Source: an uncultured Serinicoccus sp.
GTDB taxonomy: Bacteria > Actinomycetota > Actinomycetes > Actinomycetales > Dermatophilaceae
Direction of reading: 5' to 3'
Length of the DNA: 64,000 nucleotides
NCBI RefSeq assembly: GCF_947500995.1
Contig: NZ_CANMUA010000001.1
Location: forward strand, 124,001 to 188,000
The notes beneath the pieces are model-generated. The model saw only the letters and a program-made list of their open reading frames with translations, was not told the origin of the DNA and made no database searches. Each line of letters begins with the position of its first letter. The first letter of the stretch is position 1. Below are positions 15,702 through 24,451 of this stretch, piece by piece. The position numbers and the translations under genes are program-made.

Positions 15702-16442
15702 TCAGGCCTCGACCGGGGGCAGCGGGGCGCGGGCCCAGACCTGCCCGCCGGCCGTGACCACGAGCACCTCCGCGACGTCCTCGCGCAGGATCGCGGCGTT
15801 GAGCTCGCAGTCGAGCGGGTCGCGGGTGCCCAGGAAGCTGCCCGAGCCCGTCCGCCCACCGGACCGGTCGAGGAGCACGACGTCGTAGACCACCCCGGGA
15901 TCGGCCCCGTCGACGACCCAGACCGTCTCGGTGCCCCAGGTGTGGGCGACGACCCCGAGGTCGACCTGGACGCCTGGTGCCACGTCCTCGACCTGGGCCC
16001 GCTCGAGCGCGCCCAGCGTGCCCGGGTCCCCCTCCGGGGTGCCGGGGCGCAGGCGGCGCACGACGTCCTGGCCCACGGCCCCGGTGGCCACGAGCCCGGC
16101 GGCCGCCAGCCCGAAGAGGGCACGGCGACCCGGCCTCGGCCCGCTGTCCCCGCCCCTGCGCGCCTCCGCCAGGTCCTGCCCGGCAGGCGGGACCTCCTCC
16201 GAGGCGATCTGCTCCTGCGCCCTGCGCAGCACCGCCGGGGACGGGGGCGGGACCATCGAGGCCTCGTCCCAGCCGTCCAGCTGCTGCAGGGCCTCCAGGG
16301 TCGACCGCAGCTGGGCGATCTCCGCGTCCACGGTGGGGTCCGCCGCGCGCAGGACCGCGAGCCGCTGCCGCTGGACGTCGTCCAGCGTCCCGTCGGCCGC
16401 GGCCAGCACCAGCTCCTCCCGGTCGCCCTCAGGCGTCGTCAT
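15702..16442 (-). CDS. anti-sigma factor (RskA-type)
   Basis: 246 residues. An N-terminal cytoplasmic sigma-binding domain without the zinc HxxxCxxC motif (about residues 1-105) is followed by one membrane segment (ALFGLAAAGLVATGAVG, about 117-135) and an extracytoplasmic C-terminal domain like that of RskA (TVWVVDGADPGVVYDVVLL). It overlaps the sigma gene by 14 bp, the standard sigma/anti-sigma operon layout. It should hold the sigma factor inactive at the membrane until proteolysed. The stimulus is unknown. Confidence 0.88.
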   Translation of the reverse strand: MTTPEGDREELVLAAADGTLDDVQRQRLAVLRAADPTVDAEIAQLRSTLEALQQLDGWDEASMVPPPSPAVLRRAQEQIASEEVPPAGQDLAEARRGGDSGPRPGRRALFGLAAAGLVATGAVGQDVVRRLRPGTPEGDPGTLGALERAQVEDVAPGVQVDLGVVAHTWGTETVWVVDGADPGVVYDVVLLDRSGGRTGSGSFLGTRDPLDCELNAAILREDVAEVLVVTAGGQVWARAPLPPVEA

Positions 16443-16998
16443 GGTCGGCCTCCTCGGTGAGGATCCCGCGCAGGGCGCGCAGGGCGTAGTACATCCGGCT
16501 GCGCAGCGTCCCGACGCCGACCCCGGTGAGGTGGGAGAGCTCGTCGTAGGACAGCCCGCGCACCTGCACCTCCACGACGACCTGGCGGTGCTCGGGGCTG
16601 AGCCGGGCCAGCCCGGCCAGCAGGGTGACGCGGTCGGCCACCTGGGCGTCCACCCCCGGCTGCGGCGCCGGCTCGGGCGGCACCGCACGCACCTCCACGG
16701 GCCGCCGCGACCGGGCCCGGGCGCTGTCGATGATGACGCGTCGGGCGATGGCGACGAGCCAGGTGCGCTCCGACCCCCGCTCGGCGCGGAAGGTGTCCCG
16801 GGCGCGCCAGGCCCGCACCAGGGTCTCCTGCACGCAGTCCTCGGCCGCGTGCCGGTCACCGAGGGCGTTGACCGCGAGGCCGAGCAGCAGCGACCCGTGC
16901 TCGTCGAAGGCGCGAGCGACGTCGAAGTCCCGTCGGCTCAGCGGTCTCGCCTCCCGTGGCGCAGCGCGGTCCAGCACAGCGAGGCCGGCCGTGGTCAT
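16429..16998 (-). CDS. ECF sigma factor (SigK/SigL-like)
   Basis: 189 residues with sigma region 2 (about residues 26-95: EDCVQETLVRAWRARDTF) and region 4 (about 125-183: LSPEHRQVVVEVQVRGLSYDELSHLTG). There is no C-terminal extension. It precedes and overlaps its anti-sigma gene. Its promoter carries the motif GAACG-N14-GACGTATACCCCT, and the same motif lies before the divergent CHRD gene, so the sigma factor most likely autoregulates and drives that gene. In M. tuberculosis, SigK/RskA similarly control secreted MPT70/MPT83. Confidence 0.93.
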   Translation of the reverse strand: MTTAGLAVLDRAAPREARPLSRRDFDVARAFDEHGSLLLGLAVNALGDRHAAEDCVQETLVRAWRARDTFRAERGSERTWLVAIARRVIIDSARARSRRPVEVRAVPPEPAPQPGVDAQVADRVTLLAGLARLSPEHRQVVVEVQVRGLSYDELSHLTGVGVGTLRSRMYYALRALRGILTEEADHDDA

Positions 16999-17025
16999 GG
17001 TCCACTCCCTCCTGCTGGTCGTCGG

Positions 17026-17057
17026 AGGGGTATACGTCGGCGGGGTCCGCGACGTTC
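17026..17057 (-). promoter_or_regulatory. ECF-type autoregulated promoter of the sigma operon
   Basis: Read on the minus strand: GAACG (17057-17053), 14 bp, then GACGTATACCCCT (17038-17026). GAAC-type -35 and CGTA-type -10 elements are typical of ECF promoters. The sigma ATG (16998) is 28 bp downstream. An identical motif with the same spacing lies on the plus strand 53 bp away. Confidence 0.85.
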
Positions 17058-17090
17058 GACCAGTCTCGCAGAACGATCTGGAGTCGCGAT

Positions 17091-17122
17091 GAACGCGTGG
17101 AGGTGTGGCGACGTATACCCCT
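17091..17122 (+). promoter_or_regulatory. ECF-type promoter of the CHRD gene
   Basis: GAACG (17091-17095), 14 bp, then GACGTATACCCCT (17110-17122). This is identical in both boxes and in spacing to the divergent sigma-operon promoter. The CHRD start codon (17166) is 44 bp downstream. The match of 18 fixed positions argues that both promoters are read by the adjacent ECF sigma factor. Confidence 0.85.
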
Positions 17123-17165
17123 GCACACCGGCCCTGAAGCGGGGCCGACCACGATGGGAGTCAGC

Positions 17166-17885
17166 ATGAGCACGACGAACACCGCCCGTCCGACCCGCCG
17201 CGGCCTGACCGCCACCGCGAGCGGCCTCGGGGCCCTCGCCCTCGTGGCCGCCGGCACCCTCCCGGCCGCCGCCGAGACCGAGGTCGAGATGCCCGACACG
17301 TTCACCTCCGCCTTCTCGGTGACCGCCACGCCGGAGAACGTGGTGGACGGCGACGGCAACCCCGCTCCGGGTGAGGAGGGCGCCATGGGGATGTTCACCT
17401 TCATGATCAACTCCGACGAGGAGATCATCTGCTACGACATCGAGCTCACCGGCGTCACCGGCGAGTACGACAGCCCCGCCAAGACGGCGACCCACGTCCA
17501 CCGGGCCAACGCTGGCGAGGGCGGCCCCCCGCGCCTGGCCTTCCCCAACCCGACCGGTGACGGGGACGTGCGCACCAGCGCGGGCTGCCTGCAGGGCCCC
17601 TTCACCACCGGGCTGGAGGGCGATGACGGCAACGACACCGCCGAGGGCTTCTCGCTCGCCGAGATCGAGGCCAACCCGGCCGGCTTCTCCGCCGACACCC
17701 ACACCTCCGAGTTCCTGCCGGGCGCCGTGCGCGGGCAGCTGCAGGAGATCCCGGTCGGCGGCGCGGAGACCGGCGGCGAGGCCCCCGGCACCGGCGACCC
17801 GCTGCTCATCGGTCTGGGTGCCGGCGTCATGGCGCTCGGTCTCGGTGGTGCGATGCTGGCGGCCCGCGGACGTCGCCAGCACTGA
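17166..17885 (+). CDS. secreted CHRD-domain protein with C-terminal membrane anchor
   Basis: 239 residues. A twin-arginine-free signal peptide (LGALALVAAGTLPAAAE, cleavage near residue 36) is followed by a CHRD domain (about 45-195, including FTFMINSDEEIICYDIEL and TATHVHRANAGEGGPP) and a C-terminal membrane segment with a basic tail (LLIGLGAGVMALGLGGAML ... RGRRQH). The product should sit on the outer face of the membrane. The APGTG before the last segment is only weakly like a sortase motif. GGGAG lies upstream of ATG 17166. Its ECF promoter ties it to the neighbouring sigma factor. CHRD function in bacteria is unknown. Confidence 0.88.
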   Translation: MSTTNTARPTRRGLTATASGLGALALVAAGTLPAAAETEVEMPDTFTSAFSVTATPENVVDGDGNPAPGEEGAMGMFTFMINSDEEIICYDIELTGVTGEYDSPAKTATHVHRANAGEGGPPRLAFPNPTGDGDVRTSAGCLQGPFTTGLEGDDGNDTAEGFSLAEIEANPAGFSADTHTSEFLPGAVRGQLQEIPVGGAETGGEAPGTGDPLLIGLGAGVMALGLGGAMLAARGRRQH

Positions 17886-17900
17886 GCGACACCCCTGCGG

Positions 17901-20129
17901 CTAGGCCGACCTGGTCGCCTCCCCGGCCTCCTCCAGCTCCAGACCGAGCTGGGTGAGCCGGGCGGTGACCAGGTCGGGCGCCAGGCCGAGGTGGTCGGCC
18001 AGCTCGGTGAGGCCCACGCCCGACTCGACGCCGTCGCGCAGCTCCTCGTCCTGCTCGTCGGTCCAGGCGTGGCCACCGGTCACGGCGGTGCGGGGCGAGC
18101 GCGCCACCGGCACCGCCCCGGCTGCCTCCACGAGCGGGGCCCCGCCGAGGCCCCGCGCCCCGGGCTCGGCGACCGGCACCGGGTCGGGCGCGGTCTCGTC
18201 CAGCCGCCGCAGGGCCCCCAGCACGAGCGCGGTGTCGGTGGTGGGCCAGAAGGGGGGCAGGGAGCGCTGGAGGAAGCCGGCATACCTCGCGCTGATCATC
18301 CGCGAGTCGAGGAAGGCGACGACACCGCGGTCGTCCCCCCGGCGGATGAGCCGCCCCGCGCCCTGGGCGAGGCGCAGCGCGGCGTGCGTGGCCGAGACCG
18401 CCATGAAGCCGTTGCCGCCCATCCGGCCGATCGCCTCGGTGCGGGCCGAGGTCAGCGGGTCGTCGGGTCGCGGGAAGGGGATGCGGTCGACGAGGACGAG
18501 CTGGCAGGCCGAGCCGGGGACGTCCACCCCCTGCCACAGCGAGAGCGTGCCGAACAGGCACGCGGCGGGGTCGGAGGCGAACTCGCGCACCAGGGTCGGG
18601 AGCTGGTCGTCCCCCTGGCAGCGGATGGTGATGCCCGTGTCGGACAGCCGGCTGCGCATCTCCTCGGCCGCCGCCTCCGCGGCCCGCCTCGAGCTGAACA
18701 GCCCCAGCGTGCGCCCCCCGGCCGCCCGGACGAGCTGCTCCATCTCGTCGAAGACCGCCGGTCCGGCCCCGTCGCGCCCCGGCGGAGGCAGGTGCGCGGC
18801 GACGTAGGCGATGGCCTGGGCGGGGTAGTCGAAGGGCGAGCCGACGTCCAGGCCCTCCCAGGCCGGGGCGCCCGGGCCGCGCAGCCCGATGGTGCCCGCC
18901 ACGGCGTCGAAGGTGCCGCCCAGCTCCAGCGTCGCCGAGGTGAGGACGACGGTGCGCTCCTGGAAGATCTTGTCGCGCACCATCATCGCCACGCTCATCG
19001 GGGCGACCCGCAGCACCCCGCCGCGCCGCTGGTCGTGGGTGATCCACACGACGTCCAGCTCGGCCTCGCCGAGGACCCGCTCGCTCGTGTCGAAGACGTC
19101 CTGGACCGCGGCCATCGCCACCTGCGTCGACCCGTCGGCCTCGGCGCCCTTCTCCGGCCGGATCTCGCTCAGGGTGGCGCGGGCGGCGTCCCGGACGAGC
19201 TGCAGCGCGGTCACCAGGCGGTCCGGCAGCGCCGCGAGCTTGCCCTCGGGCAGGTCGGCCAGCGCGGCCTCCAGCAGCTCGGTCGTCTCGGCCAGGCGCT
19301 CGGCGGCCTCGCCCTTGCCCGCCCGCCGCGCCGCCACCGAGACCGTCGAGGCCGTCAGCTCGTCGGTGATGGTGGAGGTGACCCGGTCGGTGAGCTCGTG
19401 GGCCTCGTCGACGACGAGCAGGTCGTGCTCGGGCAGCATGAACCGCCCCTCGAAGGCGTCGATCGCCATGAAGCTGTGGTTGGTGACGATGACGTCGACC
19501 TCACCCGCGGCCTCGCGGGAGCGCTCGACGAAGCAGTCGGCCACGACGGGGCACCGGCTCCCCAGGCACTCGTGCGAGGTGACCGAGACCTGCCGCCAGG
19601 CCCGGTTGCTCACACCGGGCACGAGCTCGTCACGGTCCCCGGACTCGGTGAGCTCGGCCCACTCCCTCAGCCGGCTCACCTCGTCACCGAGGCGGGAGCG
19701 CTCGCGGTCCACCTGGCCCATCGCCAGCAGGGCGTCCTCGTCGTCGTCCGGGAATCCACCGACGAGCTTGTGCTGGCACAAGTAGTTGGACCGGCCCTTG
19801 ACCAGCGCGAACGTCGGCCGACGACCCAGCAGCGGCGCCAGGGCCTGCGAGATGCGCGGCAGGTCGCGGTCGACGATCTGGGCCTGCAGCGCGAGGGTGG
19901 CGGTGGCGACGACCGCGGGCTTGCCGGTCCGGACGGCGTGCGCGATCGCCGGCACGAGATAGGCCAGAGACTTGCCGGTGCCCGTCCCGGCCTGGACGAG
20001 CAGGTGCTCCTCGCGCTCGACGGCCCGCTCGACCGCCTGCGCCATCTGCAGCTGGCCGGGGCGCTCGGTGCCCCCGACCCCACCGACGGCTGCCGCGACG
20101 AGGGCGTCGAGCTCGGGGGTGGTGGGCAT
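17901..20129 (-). CDS. DinG/XPD-type Fe-S DNA helicase
   Basis: 742 residues. Walker A GTGTGKS near residue 50, Walker B DEAH in VVDEAHEL, an iron-sulfur cysteine cluster between them (YLCQHK ... ECLGSRCPVVADCF) and the C-terminal helicase motifs (SLWQGVDVPG, QGAGRLIRR) identify an SF2 5'-3' helicase of the DinG/YoaA group. The last 45 residues (WTDEQDEELRDGV ... LTQLGLELEE) are an extra Myb/GcrA-like helix-turn-helix. A -10 hexamer TACCCT (20141-20136) ends seven bases before ATG 20129, so the mRNA is probably leaderless. It converges with the CHRD gene. Confidence 0.93.
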   Translation of the reverse strand: MPTTPELDALVAAAVGGVGGTERPGQLQMAQAVERAVEREEHLLVQAGTGTGKSLAYLVPAIAHAVRTGKPAVVATATLALQAQIVDRDLPRISQALAPLLGRRPTFALVKGRSNYLCQHKLVGGFPDDDEDALLAMGQVDRERSRLGDEVSRLREWAELTESGDRDELVPGVSNRAWRQVSVTSHECLGSRCPVVADCFVERSREAAGEVDVIVTNHSFMAIDAFEGRFMLPEHDLLVVDEAHELTDRVTSTITDELTASTVSVAARRAGKGEAAERLAETTELLEAALADLPEGKLAALPDRLVTALQLVRDAARATLSEIRPEKGAEADGSTQVAMAAVQDVFDTSERVLGEAELDVVWITHDQRRGGVLRVAPMSVAMMVRDKIFQERTVVLTSATLELGGTFDAVAGTIGLRGPGAPAWEGLDVGSPFDYPAQAIAYVAAHLPPPGRDGAGPAVFDEMEQLVRAAGGRTLGLFSSRRAAEAAAEEMRSRLSDTGITIRCQGDDQLPTLVREFASDPAACLFGTLSLWQGVDVPGSACQLVLVDRIPFPRPDDPLTSARTEAIGRMGGNGFMAVSATHAALRLAQGAGRLIRRGDDRGVVAFLDSRMISARYAGFLQRSLPPFWPTTDTALVLGALRRLDETAPDPVPVAEPGARGLGGAPLVEAAGAVPVARSPRTAVTGGHAWTDEQDEELRDGVESGVGLTELADHLGLAPDLVTARLTQLGLELEEAGEATRSA

Positions 20130-20212
20130 GGCCCCAGGGTATGCCGTGGCCCCGCCCCGTGCAGACGCCGTCCACAGCCGGCTGCACGCCCCGGTCGGTG
20201 CCCCCGCCCTGC

Positions 20213-21064
20213 TCAGGCCTCGACGACCAGGACGCGCTCGCCGCCGGTGTAGACGTTGAGGCTGCGGCCCCGGTTGAAGCCGACGAGCGTGAGGCCGACC
20301 TCCTCGGCCAGCTCCACCGCCAGGGAGGACGGTGCGGAGACCGCGGACAGGACCGGTATGCCGGCCAGCGCCGCCTTCTGCACGAGCTCGAAGGACGCGC
20401 GGCCGGAGACCTGCAGGACCGCGCCGGGCAGCGGCATACCCCGCTCCCGCAGCGCCCAGCCCACCACCTTGTCGACGGCGTTGTGCCGCCCGACGTCCTC
20501 GCGCAGGCACACCAGGTCGAGCCCCGGGCCCTCCGCGCCCGGCACGAAGAGCCCGGCCGCGTGGACCCCGCCGGTGCGGTCGAAGACGGCCTGGCTCTCG
20601 CGGAGCCGGTCGGGCAGGGCCAGCAGGTCGGCCAGCCGGAGGCGCGCCCGGTCCCTGCCCAGGTCGTGGTGGCCCGTGCGCCGCACGGACTCGATGGAGG
20701 CGGTGCCGCAGACCCCGCAGGAGGAGGAGGTGTAGACGTGCCGCTCCAGTGACGGGTCGGGCGGTGCGACACCCTCGGCGAGCCGCACGTCGACGATGTT
20801 GTAGTCCCGCAGCCCGTCCGACCCGATCCCGGAGCGGTAGTCGATCTGGTCCACGTCGTCCCACGAGGAGACGACGCCCTCCCCGTGCAGGAAGCCGACC
20901 GCCAGGTCGAAGTCGTCCCCCGGCGTCCGCATCGTCACCGAGAAGGACCGGCCGCCCACCCGGACCTCCAGCGGCTCCTCCCCCGCGAGGACGTCGGCCC
21001 GCTCGCGCACGGCGCCCTCGGCAGTGAGGCGACGCACGCGCCGTCGCTGGGTGACCCTCGCCAT
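20213..21064 (-). CDS. fdhD: FdhD formate dehydrogenase accessory sulfurtransferase
   Basis: 283 residues with the CxxC active site (SSCGVCGTASIE) that carries sulfur from IscS to the molybdenum cofactor of formate dehydrogenase, and the conserved LREDVGRHNAVDKVVG and VSGRASFELVQKA segments. No formate dehydrogenase gene is in this window, so its partner is elsewhere. The -10 TACGGT (21076-21071) ends six bases before the ATG, predicting a leaderless transcript divergent from the DinB-fold gene. Confidence 0.97.
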   Translation of the reverse strand: MARVTQRRRVRRLTAEGAVRERADVLAGEEPLEVRVGGRSFSVTMRTPGDDFDLAVGFLHGEGVVSSWDDVDQIDYRSGIGSDGLRDYNIVDVRLAEGVAPPDPSLERHVYTSSSCGVCGTASIESVRRTGHHDLGRDRARLRLADLLALPDRLRESQAVFDRTGGVHAAGLFVPGAEGPGLDLVCLREDVGRHNAVDKVVGWALRERGMPLPGAVLQVSGRASFELVQKAALAGIPVLSAVSAPSSLAVELAEEVGLTLVGFNRGRSLNVYTGGERVLVVEA

Positions 21065-21070
21065 ACCTGC

Positions 21071-21087
21071 ACCGTATCCCCTAGGTT
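21071..21087. promoter_or_regulatory. divergent leaderless promoters for fdhD and the DinB-fold gene
   Basis: Minus-strand TACGGT (21076-21071) serves fdhD (start 21064) and plus-strand TAGGTT (21082-21087) serves the DinB-fold gene (start 21094). Each hexamer ends six bases before its start codon. The two start codons are only 29 bp apart, so the -35 regions overlap the opposite unit. Confidence 0.65.
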
Positions 21088-21093
21088 CGAGGC

Positions 21094-21672
21094 ATGGACG
21101 AGGCCGTGGACACCCTGCTGCGCTACCTGCGGGCGGGCCGGGACGCGGTCGTGTGGAAGGTCGAGGGCCTGGGCGAGCACGACGCGCGCCGCCCCCTCAC
21201 CCCGACGGGCACGAGCATGCTGGGCGTCGTGACCCACCTGACCTGGGTGGACTGCGGCTACCTCGGGGCGTGCTTCGGGCGCCCCTTCCCCGAGCCCGAG
21301 CCCTGGGACCTCGACGACCCCGCGACCGACCCGAACACCGACCTCGTGGCCGACCCGGACCAGAGCCTCGAGGAGATCCTCGACCTCTACCGTCGCGCGG
21401 CCGCCTGGTCGGACCGGACGGTGGCCGAGCTCGGCCCGGAGGCGACCGGGACGGTGCCCTGGTGGCCCGAGGACCGGCGCCACCCCTCGCTGCACACCGT
21501 GCTGGTCCACCTCACCACGGAGACGCACCGGCACGCGGGTCAGCTCGACATCCTCCGCGAGCGCCTCGACGGGCGGATCGGTGCGCGGGCCGACCTGCTC
21601 AACCTCGACGTCGACACCGACTGGGCCGCGCACGTCGCGCGGGTCCAGCAGGCCGCCGACCGCTTCCGCTGA
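21094..21672 (+). CDS. DinB-fold (DUF664) protein, possible thiol transferase
   Basis: 192 residues with the four-helix DinB pattern: LLRYLRAGRDAVVWKVEGL, SMLGVVTHLTWVDCGYLG and HTVLVHLTTETHRHAGQLDILRE (shown here in part). The histidine positions (T-H-L near residue 49 and H-R-H-A-G near 151) match the metal triad of this family. In actinobacteria DinB-fold proteins often use mycothiol for conjugation or isomerisation. The substrate is unknown. It is convergent with the glycosidase gene, 16 bp apart. Confidence 0.85.
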   Translation: MDEAVDTLLRYLRAGRDAVVWKVEGLGEHDARRPLTPTGTSMLGVVTHLTWVDCGYLGACFGRPFPEPEPWDLDDPATDPNTDLVADPDQSLEEILDLYRRAAAWSDRTVAELGPEATGTVPWWPEDRRHPSLHTVLVHLTTETHRHAGQLDILRERLDGRIGARADLLNLDVDTDWAAHVARVQQAADRFR

Positions 21673-21688
21673 GGAGCGCCCGTCCGCC

Positions 21689-24370
21689 CTACCGGTTCGG
21701 TATGCCGTCCGGCGCGCAGATGAAGTGCGCCACGAGGGCGGTCCAGCCGGTCTGGTGCGAGGCGCCGAGCCCGCGCCCGTCGTCGCCGTGGAAGTACTCG
21801 CTGAAGGTGGGGTGGCCGTCCCACAGCGGCCCGCGCGGGTGGTGCCGCGGGGTGCCCGGGCGGCGACCGTCGGGGCCCGGCCGGAAGAGCGAGACGAGCC
21901 GCTCCTCGATCTCGTGGGCGACCTGGGGCATCCCCGTCCTCCGGCCGGACCCGGTCGGGTACTCCACCTCCACCCCGGCGCCCGCGCCGCGGCCGTAGAT
22001 CCGCAGCGCGTCCAGCAGCAGGGCGTTGACCGGCATCCAGACCGGCCCGCGCCAGTTGGAGTTGCCCCCGAACATCCCCGAGTCGGACTCCCCCGGCACG
22101 TAGCGCAGCGACAGGTCGGCGCCGTCGACGTGCGCACCCACGCCGTCGCGGTGCGCCGCCGACAGCGAGCGGATGCCGTGCGGGGAGAGGAACTCCGCCT
22201 CGTCGAGCAACGGCCGCAGCAGCGCGGACCACTGGTCGCGGGACACCAGCGAGAGGGTGCGCCGGGCGTCCCCGCGGTGGTTGGTGTGGATGAGCGCGTC
22301 CGCGAGCTCGGGGCGCCGCTCGGTCCACCCCTGGAAGAAGTCGGTGAGGTCGGGCAGCTCGGTCGCCACCCAGTCGGGCACGAGCGAGATGCCGGCGAGC
22401 GGCAGCAGCCCGACCATCGAGCGCACCGGCATGCGATGGGCGGTGCCGTCCTCGTCGACGAGGACGTCGTGGAAGAACTCGTCGTCGGCGTCCCACAGCG
22501 AGGTGTGGTGGGTGCCGAAGTCGTCCAGCGCCTGCGCGATCGACAGGAAGTGCACGAGGAACTTGGTCGACACCTCGTCCCAGGCCGGGTCGTGCCGGGC
22601 CAGCTCGGCCGACATCCGCAGCATCTTGAGGCAGAACATCCCCATCCACGCGGTCGCGTCCGCCTGCTCGAGGCGCTGCCCGCCCGGCAACGCCTCGCTG
22701 CGGTCGAAGAGCCCGACGTTGTCCATCCCGAGGAAGCCGCCCTCGAAGACGTCCGAGCCCTCGGAGTCCTTGCGGTTCACCCACCACGGGAAGTTGAGCA
22801 GCATCTTGAGGACGATGCGCTCGAGGAAGTCCCAGTCCCGCCCGCCGTCGATGCTGTAGACCTGCCAGGCGGCCCACGGGTGCACCGGCGGGTTGACGTC
22901 GGAGAAGTTCCACTCGTAGGCCGCGAGCTGGCCGTTGGGGTTCATCACCCACTCCCGGCACATGAGCAGCAGCTGCCACTTGGCGAAGAACGGGTCGACG
23001 TGCGCGAGCGCGACGCAGTGGAAGGCCAGGTCCCAGGTGGCGAACCACGGGTACTCCCACTCGTCCGGCATCGAGATGACCTCGGCGAGGTTGACGTGCC
23101 GCCAGCGGGTGTTGCGTCCGGTCTGCCGGGTATGCCGTCCCGGTGGCGGGGGCGGCTGGCCTGGGTCGCCCTCGATCCAGCGCGGGACGTCGTAGAGGTA
23201 GAGCTGCTTGCCCCACTGCAGCCCGGCGAAGGCCCGGCGCGCGATGAGCACGTCCTGCTCGCCGGTCCCTGCGGGGATGACCGCGGCGTAGAACTCCTCG
23301 CACTCCTGCGCACGGGCGGCGAGGACCTCGTCGAAGGCGGGCGCCCCCGACGGCCCGCTGCCGGCCTCGGCCTCGGCCAGGCGCAGCCGCACCGTGACGC
23401 TCGCGCCGGGACCGACCTCGCCCAGGTCCCACCACAGCCCGACCTTGGTGCCGGTGCCGGCCGGGTTGCCCGCGTCCACCTGCCCGTGGACGACGGCGCG
23501 GCCCACCGCGTCCTTGGGGTGGGCGCTGGCGCCGTCGGGCACGGCGTCCGGGCCGTAGAGCGTGGCCAGCTGGGTGTCGTTGTCGCAGAACACGAGGGCC
23601 GGCGCCATCCCCTCCGCACCGGCGCCGCCCTCCGCGGTGAGTCGCACCCGCCCGAGCGCGTGGTGCTCGGCCAGCACCTCGGCATACCCCTCGCCCTGCT
23701 CGCCGGCCCACAGCCGGGGGCGGCGGTCGTCCAGCCCCCACGACCACGTGTTGCGGAACCACAGCTGCGGCACCAGGTGCAGCGGCGCGGCGTCCGGCCC
23801 GTGGTTGGTGGCGGTGACCTCGACGCACAGGTCGCCCGGGCCGGCCTTGGCGTGGGTGACCTGCACGTCGAAGAAGCGGTCCTCGTCCAGCACCCCCGTG
23901 TCGGCGAGCTCGTACTCCTCCTCGCCCACCCCGCGCTCCCCGTTGACCCGCACGAGCTCCTCGTAGGGGAAGGCGGCCTGCGGGTAGCGGTAGAGCCACG
24001 AGGCGTAGCTGTGGGTCGGCGTCCCCTCCAGCGCCCACCAGTACTCCTTGACGTCCTCGCCGTGGTTGCCCTGCGGGTTGGTCAGCCCGAAGAGGCGCTC
24101 CTTGAGCCGGTCGTCCCGGCCGTTCCACAGCGCCAGGCCGAGGGTGAGGAAGCCGTCCACGTCGCACACCCCCGCCAGACCGTCCTCGCCCCAGCGGTAG
24201 GCGCGCAGGTGGCTGTGGTCGAAGGGGAACGAGCGCCACGCGTCCCCGTCGGCGCTGTAGTCCTCCCGCACCGTCCCCCACTGACGGGCCGACACGTAGG
24301 GCCCCCAGCGCCGCCACGCGGCGCGCGGGTCGTCGGACTCGGCGAGACGGTCGTGCTCCGCGGTGCTCAC
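21689..24370 (-). CDS. GH63-like glycoside hydrolase
   Basis: 893 residues with an (alpha/alpha)6-type catalytic region at the C-terminal half. Conserved segments include QWGKQLYLYDVPRWIEGD, EWEYPWFATWDLAFH, EGGFLGMDNVGLFDRS, and WRGPVWMPVNALLL near the end, as in GH63 glucosidases and mannosylglycerate/glucosylglycerate hydrolases of bacteria. It is likely cytosolic because no signal peptide is seen. Substrates may be alpha-glucosides of compatible solutes; this is inference. GTG 24370 is chosen as the start because the frame upstream is the shadow of the SDR gene region. It is divergent from the SDR gene. Confidence 0.85.
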   Translation of the reverse strand: MSTAEHDRLAESDDPRAAWRRWGPYVSARQWGTVREDYSADGDAWRSFPFDHSHLRAYRWGEDGLAGVCDVDGFLTLGLALWNGRDDRLKERLFGLTNPQGNHGEDVKEYWWALEGTPTHSYASWLYRYPQAAFPYEELVRVNGERGVGEEEYELADTGVLDEDRFFDVQVTHAKAGPGDLCVEVTATNHGPDAAPLHLVPQLWFRNTWSWGLDDRRPRLWAGEQGEGYAEVLAEHHALGRVRLTAEGGAGAEGMAPALVFCDNDTQLATLYGPDAVPDGASAHPKDAVGRAVVHGQVDAGNPAGTGTKVGLWWDLGEVGPGASVTVRLRLAEAEAGSGPSGAPAFDEVLAARAQECEEFYAAVIPAGTGEQDVLIARRAFAGLQWGKQLYLYDVPRWIEGDPGQPPPPPGRHTRQTGRNTRWRHVNLAEVISMPDEWEYPWFATWDLAFHCVALAHVDPFFAKWQLLLMCREWVMNPNGQLAAYEWNFSDVNPPVHPWAAWQVYSIDGGRDWDFLERIVLKMLLNFPWWVNRKDSEGSDVFEGGFLGMDNVGLFDRSEALPGGQRLEQADATAWMGMFCLKMLRMSAELARHDPAWDEVSTKFLVHFLSIAQALDDFGTHHTSLWDADDEFFHDVLVDEDGTAHRMPVRSMVGLLPLAGISLVPDWVATELPDLTDFFQGWTERRPELADALIHTNHRGDARRTLSLVSRDQWSALLRPLLDEAEFLSPHGIRSLSAAHRDGVGAHVDGADLSLRYVPGESDSGMFGGNSNWRGPVWMPVNALLLDALRIYGRGAGAGVEVEYPTGSGRRTGMPQVAHEIEERLVSLFRPGPDGRRPGTPRHHPRGPLWDGHPTFSEYFHGDDGRGLGASHQTGWTALVAHFICAPDGIPNR

Positions 24371-24451
24371 GCCCGCAGCCTGGCACACCGGCGCGCACCC
24401 GGACGACCGGCCGACGCGACGCCGGGGTCGCGCCCGTCTAGCGTTGGGGGT

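Noticed and set aside
17760-17885. LPxTG sorting signal at the end of the CHRD protein
   Set aside because: Only APGTG is present before the last membrane segment; it does not match a known sortase motif well enough.
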